The translations under genes and the position numbers were made by a program. This document shows, one piece after another, positions 24,238-33,507 of a stretch of DNA of 64,000 nucleotides. The DNA comes from Salsipaludibacter albus (GTDB lineage: Bacteria > Actinomycetota > Nitriliruptoria > Nitriliruptorales > Nitriliruptoraceae), in the NCBI RefSeq assembly GCF_019798055.1, contig NZ_JAHOPH010000017.1:18047-82046 (forward strand), in the 5' to 3' direction. How positions within the stretch are numbered: the stretch's first letter is position 1; each line of letters opens with the position of its first letter. The notes beneath the pieces are model-generated. The model was not told where the DNA came from and made no database searches. It worked only from the letters and a program-made list of their open reading frames with translations.

Positions 24238-25185
24238 GACGTGTGACATGGGAGCCTGGCCGTCGTGGGCGGTGTGGGGTCGGTGGTGGTTGTAGTGGTG
24301 CAGCCAACCATCGAGCGCGTCGAGGCGTTGCTGGTTGGACGTGTAGGGCTGCACGTAGGCCCATTCGTTCTTCAGGGTGAGGTTGAACCGTTCGACCTTG
24401 CCGTTGGTCTGGGGCCGGTAGGGCCTGGTGCGCAGGTGGCGGACGCCGCGGTCGGCGAGCTGGTCACGGAACAGCCGTGACCGGTAGCACGACCCGTTGT
24501 CGGTCATGACCCGTTCCACGCCGATCCCGAGCTGGGCGAAGTGGTCGATCGCACGGGCGATGAAACCGGTCGCGGTCTCCTTGCGTTCATCACGGTGGGC
24601 CTCGAGGTAGGCGATCCGGGTCCGATCGTCCACCGCGATGTGGAGATAGTCGAACCCCAGCCGGGGTTGCTTGCCGCGTGCCCGCAGATGGGTGCCGCTG
24701 GCGACCTTTCCGCGGCCGTGGATGCGCCATCCGCCCCCGTCGGGGATCCGGCCCTGCTTCTTGACATCGACATGGACCAGCTCACCCGGCCGGTCACGCT
24801 GGTAGCGCACCACGGTCCGGGTGGCCCGGTCCAGGTCAGCGAGCCGCGGCAGACCGTTGCGACGCAGCACCCGCCACACCGTGGACCGCGACTCGCCCAG
24901 CGCCCACCCGATCCGGTGCGGACCCTCCAGAGTCGCCTGACGGTGAGCGATGATCGCCGCTTCACGCTCCGGTGAGATCCGGTGGGGGATCCGATGCGGA
25001 CGCGACGACCGACCCGCCAGCCCTGCCCACCCCTCGGTGTCGTAGCGACCCAGCCACTTGTGCGCAGTCGCACGCGACACGCCCTGAGCCTCGGCCGCCC
25101 TGGTCACTGGCCAGCCACCGAACCGGATCCGTTCGACCAGCAAGCGACGGCCAGCCACGGTCAGTGCTGCTCTACGATGCTCCAC
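24211..25185 (-). CDS. IS481-family transposase
   Basis: A 324-residue DDE transposase. The N-terminal helix-turn-helix part reads LTVAGRRLLVERIRFGGWPV, then TRAAEAQGVSRATAHKWLGRY. The rve catalytic core has GELVHVDVKKQGRIP (first Asp), RVMTDNGSCYRS (second Asp) and RPYRPQTNGKVERFNLTLKNEW (Glu). The start is GTG with AGGAGG five bases upstream; longer in-frame sequence is outside the element. The stop codon TAG (24213-24211) lies in the GCTAGC target duplication, not in the element itself. In another location the frame would therefore run on until a stop in flanking DNA. The gene looks intact. Confidence 0.92.
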   Translation of the reverse strand: MEHRRAALTVAGRRLLVERIRFGGWPVTRAAEAQGVSRATAHKWLGRYDTEGWAGLAGRSSRPHRIPHRISPEREAAIIAHRQATLEGPHRIGWALGESRSTVWRVLRRNGLPRLADLDRATRTVVRYQRDRPGELVHVDVKKQGRIPDGGGWRIHGRGKVASGTHLRARGKQPRLGFDYLHIAVDDRTRIAYLEAHRDERKETATGFIARAIDHFAQLGIGVERVMTDNGSCYRSRLFRDQLADRGVRHLRTRPYRPQTNGKVERFNLTLKNEWAYVQPYTSNQQRLDALDGWLHHYNHHRPHTAHDGQAPMSHVDNLVRNHS

Positions 25186-25264
25186 GAGGGCCTCCTTGGT
25201 TGTTCGTCTTAGCCCGACGAACCGGGAGGCTCTCACCATGTGAACAACGTTGCGAGGAACTACA
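24216..25264 (-). mobile_element. IS481-family insertion sequence
   Basis: A 1049-bp element bounded by TGT...ACA inverted repeats (24216-24237 and 25243-25264, 16 of 22 matching) and flanked on both sides by GCTAGC (24210-24215, 25265-25270), the presumed 6-bp target duplication. It carries one intact transposase gene. Its insertion lies between the tRNA-Ser terminator and the 25414 gene. Confidence 0.85.
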
Positions 25265-25270
25265 GCTAGC
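25243..25270 (-). repeat. IS481 right inverted repeat with target duplication
   Basis: This is the matching end of the element: inverted repeat 25243-25264 and target copy GCTAGC 25265-25270. See the left repeat for the comparison. Confidence 0.8.
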
Positions 25271-25413
25271 CAGCAGACGACGCCTTGCGCCCGAGAGCCC
25301 GTGGTGTCTTCCACCGCAATCGGACGGCAGGCACAATGCTGGAGCAAGAAGCACCGCGACATCCGTGAACCTCGCCGCGGCTTGGCCGTCCGAACTGTCT
25401 GCGGAGCACCACA

Positions 25414-26319
25414 ATGGAGTACCCCCCTTCGATACGGATCGACAGCAGCGGTCTCCCGGAGTCTCGGAGCCGTCGTTCCGAGATGATCGCGGCGCGAGTG
25501 CTTGCGAGGATCCTCGGAGGCACGTGCAGCCGCAGAGATGAGCTTGTCGGCGAAAACGGCCTCCATGACCTTGACGTGCTGCTGGCGGACGGGACGACCA
25601 TCGCCGTCGAGGTCACAACTTGCATCGACGAAGAGGCGGCCGAGTTTGAGGCGGCGCGCGATCGGCACGGTGTTCATGTCGATGTAGAAGGTCTCGTGCA
25701 ATCATGGGCCGTCAGGCTGACGGAATCAACCCGGCTCGACGGACTCATCGAAGTGATCGCGCCGCACCTGGCAGAGTTGGAGAGGCATGGTGTCGACGGC
25801 CTTGGGCGACCTGCCCGATCTGACTCCAGCCTCTACATCCGGCACCGGGCGGGCGATCCTGGCGGGGCCGTTCCGCCGGTGGCCTACGAGCTTCTCGATC
25901 TCGGTGTTGATACCGCATGGGCCTTTGCCCGAACGGACGGACGTCAGAGCGTGGAGTTCATTCGGCGTTCAGGGGGCGGGTCGGGCAATACCGAGCATCT
26001 GGTGACGGAGGAAGTGACCCGGGCGGCTGTGAGGAAATCGCCCGTCCTATCGCGCCCGGCGGCACAGCGCGCAGATCGACGCCATCTGTTTGTCTGGCTG
26101 GACCCCGACTGGTGCCGTGAGGCGGAGTTCGGACTCTGGAGCGGAAACCCGGCGTTCGCACCTCCCCTTGACTTCGCCCCAGGAATTGATGAGATCTGGG
26201 TTGGCTCATGGTCCGCTACGCCCGGGGAGGGCATCGGCTACGTAGTGCTCTGGCATGCCAACCACCCGTCGGCGGCGTGGCGGCATCCCACCCCGCCAGA
26301 GCTCGGCCCTAACCCGTAG
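25414..26319 (+). CDS. Hypothetical protein with PD-(D/E)xK-like N-terminus
   Basis: 301 residues. The segment RRSEMIAARVLARILGG, followed by HDLDVLLADGTTIAVEVT (about 50-68), has the helix-strand-strand order of restriction-endonuclease-like folds, with an acidic residue before a strand ending in Glu-Val-Thr. The usual catalytic Lys of ExK is Thr here, so nuclease activity is uncertain. The C-terminal half (WLDPDWCREAEFGLW, IDEIWVGSWS, VVLWHA) looks like a second globular domain I do not recognise. It is convergent with the STAND NTPase gene and sits beside the IS481 and integrase cluster, a setting typical of defence islands. No function is assigned. Confidence 0.65.
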   Translation: MEYPPSIRIDSSGLPESRSRRSEMIAARVLARILGGTCSRRDELVGENGLHDLDVLLADGTTIAVEVTTCIDEEAAEFEAARDRHGVHVDVEGLVQSWAVRLTESTRLDGLIEVIAPHLAELERHGVDGLGRPARSDSSLYIRHRAGDPGGAVPPVAYELLDLGVDTAWAFARTDGRQSVEFIRRSGGGSGNTEHLVTEEVTRAAVRKSPVLSRPAAQRADRRHLFVWLDPDWCREAEFGLWSGNPAFAPPLDFAPGIDEIWVGSWSATPGEGIGYVVLWHANHPSAAWRHPTPPELGPNP

Positions 26320-26554
26320 ATCCTGCAGGACTCCGGCGAGGATGACAGCGCTGCAGGAGGTAGGGCCCAGTCTCGGGAGCCTGCGACTGCAGTTCGATGT
26401 GATGGGAAGGCCGGATCTCCCATGCCTGCCGCTGTCGCGGAGGCGCCTGGGACCAGAACGGTGGATCTCGACACTCTGGCGAACGCCCGCGAACCCTCGG
26501 AGAGCACGAGGCTCTCGCCATCTCGGCGGACGGCAGTACTTACCGGATCGGGGC

Positions 26555-29500
26555 CTACCAACGGCCTCGTATGCGCGCTTTGGCTTCCTGTTCTTCGGCT
26601 GCAGCAAGTTTGGAGGTGTACAGGTCGACGCCTGCCCTACCTACCGCGGCAATGTCGGGGTCGTGATCGTCGACAAGATCGGAGTACTTCGCCAATAGCT
26701 CCTGAAACCTTACCGAGCGAGGCCCGTGGGTGATTCCACCCATGTCCTGGAAAGCGATGGTCCTAGGATCGACCCCGCGAGGGACCAGGTTCGTGGCGAG
26801 GTCGCGGATGGGGCGTTCGCGGTCGAAGGAGAAGTTGTATGGATGGAGCGCCTCCGACGGTTCGATGTCACCGCGGTCCAGGAGTTCGGCGATCCACCTG
26901 ACGTCGTCACTGCCCAGGCTGCCGACCAGGACGCCCGCTGTCCCGGAACTCCGCATTTGCAGCCAGAGCCGTTGCTTACAGGCTCCGGGCAAGTGGTTGA
27001 GCTGGTTTGAAATGCTGCTTGGCAGCCGATCAGGGTCCTTGTCCACAACCCAGTTCTCGACCATGTCCGTTAGGACATCGGGGCAATGGAAGGCCAAGTA
27101 AGACGCAAGCGAGTCGAGGTCGTAGCGTCGGGGTTGTGTGAGGTCAGAAAGTTTGGCTTCGCGCAAGGCTGCATGCCACAGGGGGAGGATCTGAGACTCG
27201 AGCGGCCAGCCGGTCGCATTGTTCGACAGGGGCGGGCGAAGAGCCAGCGCCGCCGAGACTCGGATCTCTCGCCGAGGATGCTCGAGAAGGAGCTGCTGCA
27301 ATCTTGGGCCGAGCCGACCATCCAGGAAGGCCCAACTCAGGACGTAGTGGTCGCTCATCTTGAGGTTGAATGTCAGCATGCCCGCCGCCCAATCATGCTG
27401 TGCGGCAAGCGAGAGAAGGTGATTAATCGCGTGTGACCGTGTTGCCCTGTTCTGGACAGCAGTCTGCAACAGAACTTCCGAGGATCCCGATTCCGAAAGA
27501 GCCTGTCGGAGGAAGTCGGGTGCGAGATCGGGGTGGTCCGAGAGAGCGGCAATGAACCATCTGTTGGGATTGTCGACCGCGCCTGCCAGTCGCGGCAGCA
27601 CGCGAGGTAGCAATCCACCGTCGGTGCCTGCCAGTATGGCGTCGTCGACGATGGCTTGCAGTCTCTCGAGCCCGTCGGATGGCTCCTGCCCAGCAAGTTC
27701 GTTGATCTGAGTTGTGAGACTTCTTTCCAGTTCGGGGTCCTCATCCATCCGCCACCAGTCGGAGATGGACAGGATGGCATTGTCCTCGACATCCGTCTCA
27801 ACAGAGAGGCCGTAGTCCCGGCACATTCGGAGGATCCGCCAGCGCAAGCCCCGCGGGAGGTCGTTCCGAGTCGCGAGCCGGCGAAGAACATCTTCAGCAC
27901 CGCCAAGCGCCACCGCAGCCGTCTCGTCGCTGGGCGTAGCTCCGAAGGCCCCAGGTGCCCCGTTGCCTACGCGGAGCCACTCCTCGGCAACGTCCACGAT
28001 CGCCGACACCAAGAATGTCTGGGGTAGGTCTGGAGAGACCATGTCGATGGCTCGTAGCAGCAACTGTCCCAAAATCTGGCGAGTGTCCTCGGCCGTGACG
28101 AAGGCGGCAAACATCTCCACAGTGGGGCGGCTGGGATGCATACGGGAGCCGCTGATCTCGAGCGAGCAAAGCGCCGGGAACAGACGGGCTATGACCTGAG
28201 CGCGTTCTGGCGTGCGGTCTCCGGCAAACCAATGTTGTGCGTCGGCGAAGGCCGCGACTCGCAGGGCGATGTCGACGTGCGTGTCGGGGTCCTGCCTTGT
28301 CGATAGTTCCTCGATGATCCGTAGTGGGTGCTCTGGGTGTGGGTGGGTGGGGCGGTCGTCGTCGATTGCATCCTCGAGCAGAAGGTCTAGTGCGCCTTGA
28401 ATTCGATGCTTCCGATAGACCTCGCCAGCCAGCTTCAGCCATCCGCCACGGCCGTAGGGGCTATTGCGGGCGAGTTCAGCTTGGGTGTACTCGAGTGCGG
28501 TGGTGCAGGCGTCGCGATCTAGGTGCAGGTATCCGGCCAGTAGCTCGGGGGTGAGCCGTGATGTCTCCGCGAGACGGGCGAGGAGTGCTTGGCAGTCCCC
28601 TCGCGCAGGAGCGAAGCCTTGCAGGGCGGCATGAATCGTGACGTCGGCCATCCCCTCGATCCTGTCGGGCCACCGGGTCGCGGCTTCCTCTGCGGTGAAG
28701 GGCGGGACGGTGGCCGCATAGAGTTGATTGATGGCCATGGCCCTGGCCATTGGCTCGGGACGGACGTCGTAGAACGGTTCGCGGCTCCGATGCACAACAT
28801 CGATAAGACCACCCTTGGCCACAGCGTCGATGATCTCTCTAGTTCGTGGACGTGGAATGTCGAGCAAGTCCGCGATGCCGTGCAGTCCTTGCCTAGACAC
28901 CCCGCCAAGAAATGACGCGGCGGCCAAGACCTCGAGGCCGGCCGTAGCGAGTTGGGCGCGGCGCAAGAACTGCTGGGCGTAGGCGACCAGCTCAGTGCCT
29001 GCGGCTACGCCTCTGAGGTCGCCAGTCCGAATCAGGACCTCACCGAGGGCGACCGCCCAGCCGACACGGCCCTCGGCTTGGTCTAGCAGTATTTGACGGG
29101 CTGTGGGGTGAGTCACACCCATAGTCTGAACGACCTCATCCAGTTGCTCGCGCTCGAGCAACTCAAGTCCGAGATGGACGGCTGGCGTCATGAGCTCAGC
29201 CACTTCGTCAGCTTGGTGAGGCCAACAGACAGCAACGAGCCGGAAGTTAATCTCTGGTTCGGTTGCCCTAAAGGCAACAAGGCGCTCGACCTGATCTAGG
29301 GCGACGCCAGCATCGTCGATCCCTACAAGCCCTGGACACTCATAGCGCAAGTCGTCGGCGAGTTGCCCGAAGTCCGCGTACTGATCTACGAACCAGAGTC
29401 CATCCAACTCCGATACCAAGCGTGACTTGCCCACGCCTGGGTAGCCCGTGACGATGACGTCGACGGTTGTCTCCCGAATCTTCGCGAGTTCGTTCGTTCG

Positions 29501-29965
29501 ACCTACGAGCGGCAAGGCACCCCAAGGGCTCTCGGCGATCTCACGGGGCTTGGCCATTAGCGTCAACGGATCAGTCGGTAGTCCGAGGAGACGGCTTCGC
29601 CACGCGCCGTCACGGCGCAACTTGCTTACCACAGCGTCGTGTCCGTACACGTCAGCGACGTTTAGGGAGACGTCGAGCTTTTCGGCTGACTCCTTCAGTC
29701 GCTGACGCTGCAGGTTCGTCAGCCGTGCCGGATTGATGAGCACGATTCGCTCGGTGGAGACCCCCTTGGCGACCATCTGCTTGATGCCCTTGCGCATGTT
29801 GGCGCGCACACCGTCCAGGGTTCGCGAGGACGTGACAAGCACTCGTCCCGTTCCTCCGTTGGGGAGTCGAAAGTCCGCATCCCGTCCCCAGTCGGTTCCA
29901 CCCGGCAGGGGGTTCAGGCCGGGGAGAGTGTCGGCGAACAGATCAACCATTGCATCTTCAAACAC
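26555..29965 (-). CDS. STAND-type NTPase with nuclease-like N-terminus, defence candidate
   Basis: 1136 residues from a GTG start. Residues 1-130 look like a degenerate restriction-endonuclease fold: GTDWGRDADF (23-32) supplies acidic residues, but the strand LVTSSRT (43-49) lacks the expected (E/Q)xK. An NTPase follows with Walker A GYPGVGKS (174-181) and Walker B LVGIDD (213-218). A winged-helix-like segment lies at about 335-400, then about 700 residues of helical repeats with many Leu and Trp. This effector-NTPase-repeat order is that of STAND proteins, including Avs-type phage sensors. Frame without a canonical start extends some 27 residues upstream and looks coding-like, so the true N-terminus may be longer. 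No partner gene is on the same strand. Confidence 0.8.
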   Translation of the reverse strand: MFEDAMVDLFADTLPGLNPLPGGTDWGRDADFRLPNGGTGRVLVTSSRTLDGVRANMRKGIKQMVAKGVSTERIVLINPARLTNLQRQRLKESAEKLDVSLNVADVYGHDAVVSKLRRDGAWRSRLLGLPTDPLTLMAKPREIAESPWGALPLVGRTNELAKIRETTVDVIVTGYPGVGKSRLVSELDGLWFVDQYADFGQLADDLRYECPGLVGIDDAGVALDQVERLVAFRATEPEINFRLVAVCWPHQADEVAELMTPAVHLGLELLEREQLDEVVQTMGVTHPTARQILLDQAEGRVGWAVALGEVLIRTGDLRGVAAGTELVAYAQQFLRRAQLATAGLEVLAAASFLGGVSRQGLHGIADLLDIPRPRTREIIDAVAKGGLIDVVHRSREPFYDVRPEPMARAMAINQLYAATVPPFTAEEAATRWPDRIEGMADVTIHAALQGFAPARGDCQALLARLAETSRLTPELLAGYLHLDRDACTTALEYTQAELARNSPYGRGGWLKLAGEVYRKHRIQGALDLLLEDAIDDDRPTHPHPEHPLRIIEELSTRQDPDTHVDIALRVAAFADAQHWFAGDRTPERAQVIARLFPALCSLEISGSRMHPSRPTVEMFAAFVTAEDTRQILGQLLLRAIDMVSPDLPQTFLVSAIVDVAEEWLRVGNGAPGAFGATPSDETAAVALGGAEDVLRRLATRNDLPRGLRWRILRMCRDYGLSVETDVEDNAILSISDWWRMDEDPELERSLTTQINELAGQEPSDGLERLQAIVDDAILAGTDGGLLPRVLPRLAGAVDNPNRWFIAALSDHPDLAPDFLRQALSESGSSEVLLQTAVQNRATRSHAINHLLSLAAQHDWAAGMLTFNLKMSDHYVLSWAFLDGRLGPRLQQLLLEHPRREIRVSAALALRPPLSNNATGWPLESQILPLWHAALREAKLSDLTQPRRYDLDSLASYLAFHCPDVLTDMVENWVVDKDPDRLPSSISNQLNHLPGACKQRLWLQMRSSGTAGVLVGSLGSDDVRWIAELLDRGDIEPSEALHPYNFSFDRERPIRDLATNLVPRGVDPRTIAFQDMGGITHGPRSVRFQELLAKYSDLVDDHDPDIAAVGRAGVDLYTSKLAAAEEQEAKARIRGRW

Positions 29966-30061
29966 GCCCGGATCAAGCCGACGGCGAGTGGCCAGCGTTC
30001 GAGAAACGCGATCTGGGTCGATGGGTTGATGGCTTCCGTGGTCTGGTCAATGGCAGCCCCA

Positions 30062-30299
30062 TCATATGCCTGCATTGATCGTCGATTTGCGTCGTAGCTC
30101 TAGGGCCCATCGGAGCGTCATTGATTGACATCGGAGTAGGGCACCTACTTGGGCAGGAACCGACCGTTGTGGGGTCACCAACCGGCCCCGGGCCGCGGCT
30201 GCCGGCTGGGTCAGGCCGCCCAGGCTCGCGGGCGGCTGCTGCTGCGGCGGTGCCTGCAAGCAGCCCGCGCCGGGTGATCCCTGCTCTGGTGGCCATGAG
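30062..30299 (-). pseudogene. 5' fragment of a Tat-exported protein gene
   Basis: MATRAGITRRGLLAGTAAAA is a good twin-arginine signal start, with the ITRRGLLAG motif. After about 30 residues the reading becomes low complexity and loses coding character, with a plausible frame change to a SLGGLTQPAAAARGR reading. It follows the carboxypeptidase remnant on the same strand. The fragment ends before the STAND gene, so the rest was probably deleted. Confidence 0.45.
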
Positions 30300-30950
30300 A
30301 GATGTCCTGTGTTTTGGGGTCTGGGTCAGTTGGGGTTGCCGGCGCCGGGGCCTGGTGGGGGATGTCGAAGTAGGCCTGGGGGTCGACGTCGTAGACCTCG
30401 CCGGTGGCCATGCCGGACAGGGCGGTGACGCCGCGGGTGACCTGGCTGGTGAGCATGCCGTTGGACTTCTGGCCGACCTGGCCGCGGATCTCCATGAGCA
30501 TCCCGGCGGTGCCGTTGAGCTCGAAGGATCCGAGTGCGGAACTGGGCACGTCCCAGTTGAGCCGGTAGCGGCTGATCGCGGAGAACGGCGACGCGTCGGT
30601 CCCGATGGCGTTGGCTGTTGGTACACGTCGGCGATGGTGCGGGCCTCGGGTGTGGCGAAGAACCCGAAACCGGTCTCGTCGCCGGGCAGCAGGTGGGCGT
30701 TGGACGGGTCCAGGCGGAAGTCCAGGTCGGCGTTGAAGTCGCGGTTGAGGTCGTAGCCGTGCACGTCCAACGGTCCGGGCGAGTACGGGTTGAGGTTCCA
30801 GTTGAACGGGGCCGGCGCGTCAGCCGCCAGGCCCCACTCCTGCGGTGTCCACTCCTGGACATTCTGGCGGCGCTGCACGACCAGACCGTCTTCTTCGAAC
30901 GCCGCGCCGTCCATGTTGACCCGCGGCATGAACCACACCGAGACCGTCGA
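30211..30950 (-). pseudogene. M14 zinc carboxypeptidase remnant, frameshifted
   Basis: Two frames give one family. Frame 1 (about 30950-30620) has FMPRVNMDGAAFEEDGLVVQ, YDLNRDFNADLDF and FFATPEARTIADVYQQ. Frame 2 (about 30620-30211) has LNWDVPSSALGSFELNGTAG, then MLMEIRGQVGQKSNGML, whose Glu matches the M14 catalytic Glu. The N-terminal half with the HxxE zinc motif is missing. The shift lies near 30615-30625. Inactive gene remnant. Confidence 0.65.
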
Positions 30951-31065
30951 CGTCGGGCATGCACAGGTCCACCACGACGACGCTTGGCCGGTGGCGGACC
31001 GCCGCGGCGATTGCGTCGCGGGGCGTCGTCGGCGAGACCACCGCGGCCAGGGTGGATCGCAGCAC
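30945..31065 (-). pseudogene. Response-regulator receiver fragment
   Basis: About 40 residues read SPTTPRDAIAAAVRHRPSVV, then VVDLCMPDVDGLGVV, the alpha1 to phospho-Asp part of a receiver domain. The N-terminal strand and everything after the Asp loop are lost, and the carboxypeptidase remnant abuts it directly. This marks a deletion or recombination joint. Confidence 0.55.
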
Positions 31066-31112
31066 CCACCACGACCTGCTTTGACTCTCCGAGACCGTCC
31101 CAGTGTGTGGAA

Positions 31113-32744
31113 TTACGCGTTGAGGGTCTCGATCCAGTTCTTGAGCTCGCCGCCGGTGATACCGAACCAGGAGTGTCCCTTCCCAAGTCCGGTCGCTTCG
31201 ATGATCTGGGCGCCTGAACAGCCGCCAGTGTCAGCCAGCGTGTAGGCAACCACGCCGTCGGTGGACACGAACCCGTCCGTAACTGCGATGTAGCGGTTCG
31301 TCTTCAAACCTCGGGTCGGTTCGTCCGGCAACCTCGTGGCAGCACACACATCGTCGCTGTTGTCCACGCCGTCACCATCGATGTCGTCGTCGCAGGCGTC
31401 ACCGAAGCTGTCGCCGTCGAGATTGGCTTGGTCGGTGTTCGGGATGCCGGGACAGTTGTCGACATCGTCGTCGAGACCGTCACCGTCACCGTCCACGGTT
31501 GCTGTGTACACGTACACCGACCCCGAGTTGGACCCGTTGTCGTCATCGAGAAAAGCGCCGACAAGGATTGCGTCACCATCCACTGCAACCGAGTTGCCGA
31601 ACTCGTCGCCCGCTGCGGCGTCGGATGCAATCAGTTTGCCTTCGGTGTACCCACCGTTGCCGTCGGGTTGGTACATGTACGCCGAGCCCGACGCCGACCC
31701 GTTGTCGTCATCGAAGGAGGAGCCGACGACGATTGTGTCACCGTCTACCGCCACCGACACACCGAATCGGTCGCTCCCTAGGCCGTCGGACGCCGTCAGT
31801 TTCGTCTCGGTGTACCCACCGTTGCCGTCGGGTTGGTACATATACGCCGACCCCGAGTTCGTCCCGCCGGTGGCGCCGACGACGATGATGTCACCATCCA
31901 CCGCAACCGAGTAGCCGAAGAGGTCGTTTGCGGCCGCGTCGGAGGCGGTCAGTTTCGTTTCGGTGTACCCACCGTTCCCATCAGGCTGATACACGTACGC
32001 CGCCCCCCAGGACCCATCGATGCCGCCCTTAAAGGCGGCGCCAACGAGAATCGCGTCACCATCCGCCGCAACCGACCAACCGAAATGATCATCTGCAGCG
32101 CCGTCGGAGGCGGTTAGTTTCGTTTCGGTGTACCCACCGTTCCCATCAGGCTGATACACGTACGCCGCCCCCGAATCCGACTCGTTGCCGCTATCGCCGA
32201 TGGCGCCGACGACGATCGTGTCACCATTCACCGCAACCGACCAACCGAAGTATGCGAAGGCGGCGCCGTCGGATGCGGTCAGTTTCGTCTGGGTGTAGCC
32301 ACCGTTGGCGTCGGGTTGGTACACGTACGCCGATCCCGAGTTCGTCCCGTTGTCGTCATCGAGGGAGGCGCCGACGACGATGGTGTCACCATCCACGGCA
32401 ACCGAGACACCGAACTCGTCGCCCGATGCGGCGTCGGATGCGGTCAGTTTCGTCTGGGTGTAGCCACCGTTGCCGTCGGGTTGGTACACGTACGCCGATC
32501 CCGAGTTCGTCCCGTTGTCGTCATCGCCGATGGCGCCGACGACGATGGTGTCACCATCCACCGCAACCGCGTAACCAAACGCGTCGTCTGCGGCGGCGTC
32601 GGATGCGGTCACCTTAGTTTCGTCACCCGGGTCCGCGTTGGCCGCCGTAGGCGTCAATACGACGCCCAACATCAGGGCACATGCGGCCCCGAACTTCGCC
32701 ACCCTGCGGCCCAACCGGCCATGTGCTTCGTTGTTCCCTCGCAT
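31113..32744 (-). CDS. Secreted FG-GAP repeat protein with thrombospondin-3-like repeats
   Basis: 543 residues. The signal peptide ends in LTPTAANA (about 30-37). Seven tandem FG-GAP-like repeats of about 50 residues follow (40-430), each of the form FGxSVAVDGDTIVVGA...GSAYVYQPDGNGGYTETKLTASD, as in integrin-type beta propellers. A Ca-binding segment DGDGDGLDDDVDNCPGIPNT resembles thrombospondin type 3 repeats. The C-terminal 75 residues (ATRLPDEPTRGLKTNRYIAV) may be a separate module with two Cys. It is likely a surface or secreted calcium-stabilised adhesion protein. The ATG with GGGGAAACA upstream was chosen; longer frame precedes the signal peptide. Confidence 0.8.
   Translation of the reverse strand: MRGNNEAHGRLGRRVAKFGAACALMLGVVLTPTAANADPGDETKVTASDAAADDAFGYAVAVDGDTIVVGAIGDDDNGTNSGSAYVYQPDGNGGYTQTKLTASDAASGDEFGVSVAVDGDTIVVGASLDDDNGTNSGSAYVYQPDANGGYTQTKLTASDGAAFAYFGWSVAVNGDTIVVGAIGDSGNESDSGAAYVYQPDGNGGYTETKLTASDGAADDHFGWSVAADGDAILVGAAFKGGIDGSWGAAYVYQPDGNGGYTETKLTASDAAANDLFGYSVAVDGDIIVVGATGGTNSGSAYMYQPDGNGGYTETKLTASDGLGSDRFGVSVAVDGDTIVVGSSFDDDNGSASGSAYMYQPDGNGGYTEGKLIASDAAAGDEFGNSVAVDGDAILVGAFLDDDNGSNSGSVYVYTATVDGDGDGLDDDVDNCPGIPNTDQANLDGDSFGDACDDDIDGDGVDNSDDVCAATRLPDEPTRGLKTNRYIAVTDGFVSTDGVVAYTLADTGGCSGAQIIEATGLGKGHSWFGITGGELKNWIETLNA
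31605..32620 (-). repeat. Seven tandem ~150-bp repeats in the FG-GAP gene
   Basis: Near-identical units contain GGTTGGTACACGTACGCC or variants (plus strand), spaced about 140-160 bp. High DNA identity between units implies recent expansion or gene conversion. Confidence 0.75.
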
Positions 32745-32987
32745 TGTTTCCCCAGACTGATCGATCTCCAAGCCGTGATGGCCAGGATCCCCACTACACG
32801 CAGAATGAGACGCTAGCAGGCCTTGCGGGGTGAATCGCGAGGAGGGATCCCATTTTCGCCTGTTGCGCGGAGTGCGGTCGTCGGGTATAGCAGCGGTGCG
32901 CCAGGCCGCGGTGAGAACTAGGGGCTTCGAGCCACGAGTCAAACTGCAACAAGTTGGAGTGTCGGCTCGAAGCGGCTCCTCGGTAGT

Positions 32988-33120
32988 TCATGTGGGTGTC
33001 GGGTTGATGGTGGCCAGCTTGGACCAGTCTCGCTTAATGGCGCAGGGCAGCACGCGGATGCGCCAGTGGGTCCACTTCGTCAGTCCGAACGCGCCCGCTT
33101 GTTCCTCTTCGCCGGATTGA
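32988..33120 (-). pseudogene. Possible transposase C-terminal tail
   Basis: The minus-strand reading FGLTKWTHWRIRVLPCAIKR, then DWSKLATINP, resembles the conserved C-terminal tail of a DDE transposase group common in actinobacteria. Nothing recognisable precedes it in frame. The rest of the 32745-33335 stretch holds no gene I can support. Confidence 0.35.
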
Positions 33121-33339
33121 TGGCCTCCACGGGGTGTTGGCAGCGCGGGACCACAAGATCGCGCCTCCCGCGACTGGTGCGGGACTCCTAGGTGTAGAAG
33201 CTGGCTTGTGGAGGGCGGACGTGCCGAGTCGAAGGCCGTCTTGATTGCGGCAGGGCTGCATGCCGCGCGCCACACGAGGATGACGAGTCCCCTTTGGCCG
33301 ATCGCGAGAGTGGCGCTATCCCCCAGATCTCGCAGCCCT

Positions 33340-33503
33340 GCGAGACGCCGTGTCAGGTGCTCGGTGTCCTAATGGGACAGTTGAACTGGGGCGTTCGGTG
33401 GCGCTGCCAGCGTCAATGGTGGGTGTCGCACAGCCCCAGCGACCTAATCGGGACGCTCGCGCCCGTCGTCGGGGCGCGTGCCGTACTTCGTGGCGCTGTG
33501 ACG
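33340..33503 (-). pseudogene. Decayed fragment of the zinc-repeat protein
   Basis: This segment aligns at DNA level with 57020-57220, the 3' end of the six-repeat zinc protein gene: CCGTACTTCGTGGCGCTGTG and GCGTTCGGTGGCGCTGCCA are shared exactly. In frame the Cys codons of the last repeat are Arg, and stops and a frameshift are present. It joins directly to an IS3 transposase tail. Confidence 0.7.
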
Positions 33504-33507
33504 TCGG

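Noticed and set aside
31605..32620. Regularly spaced ~150-bp repeats as a CRISPR array
   Set aside because: The units are coding FG-GAP repeats with no unique spacers and no cas genes nearby.
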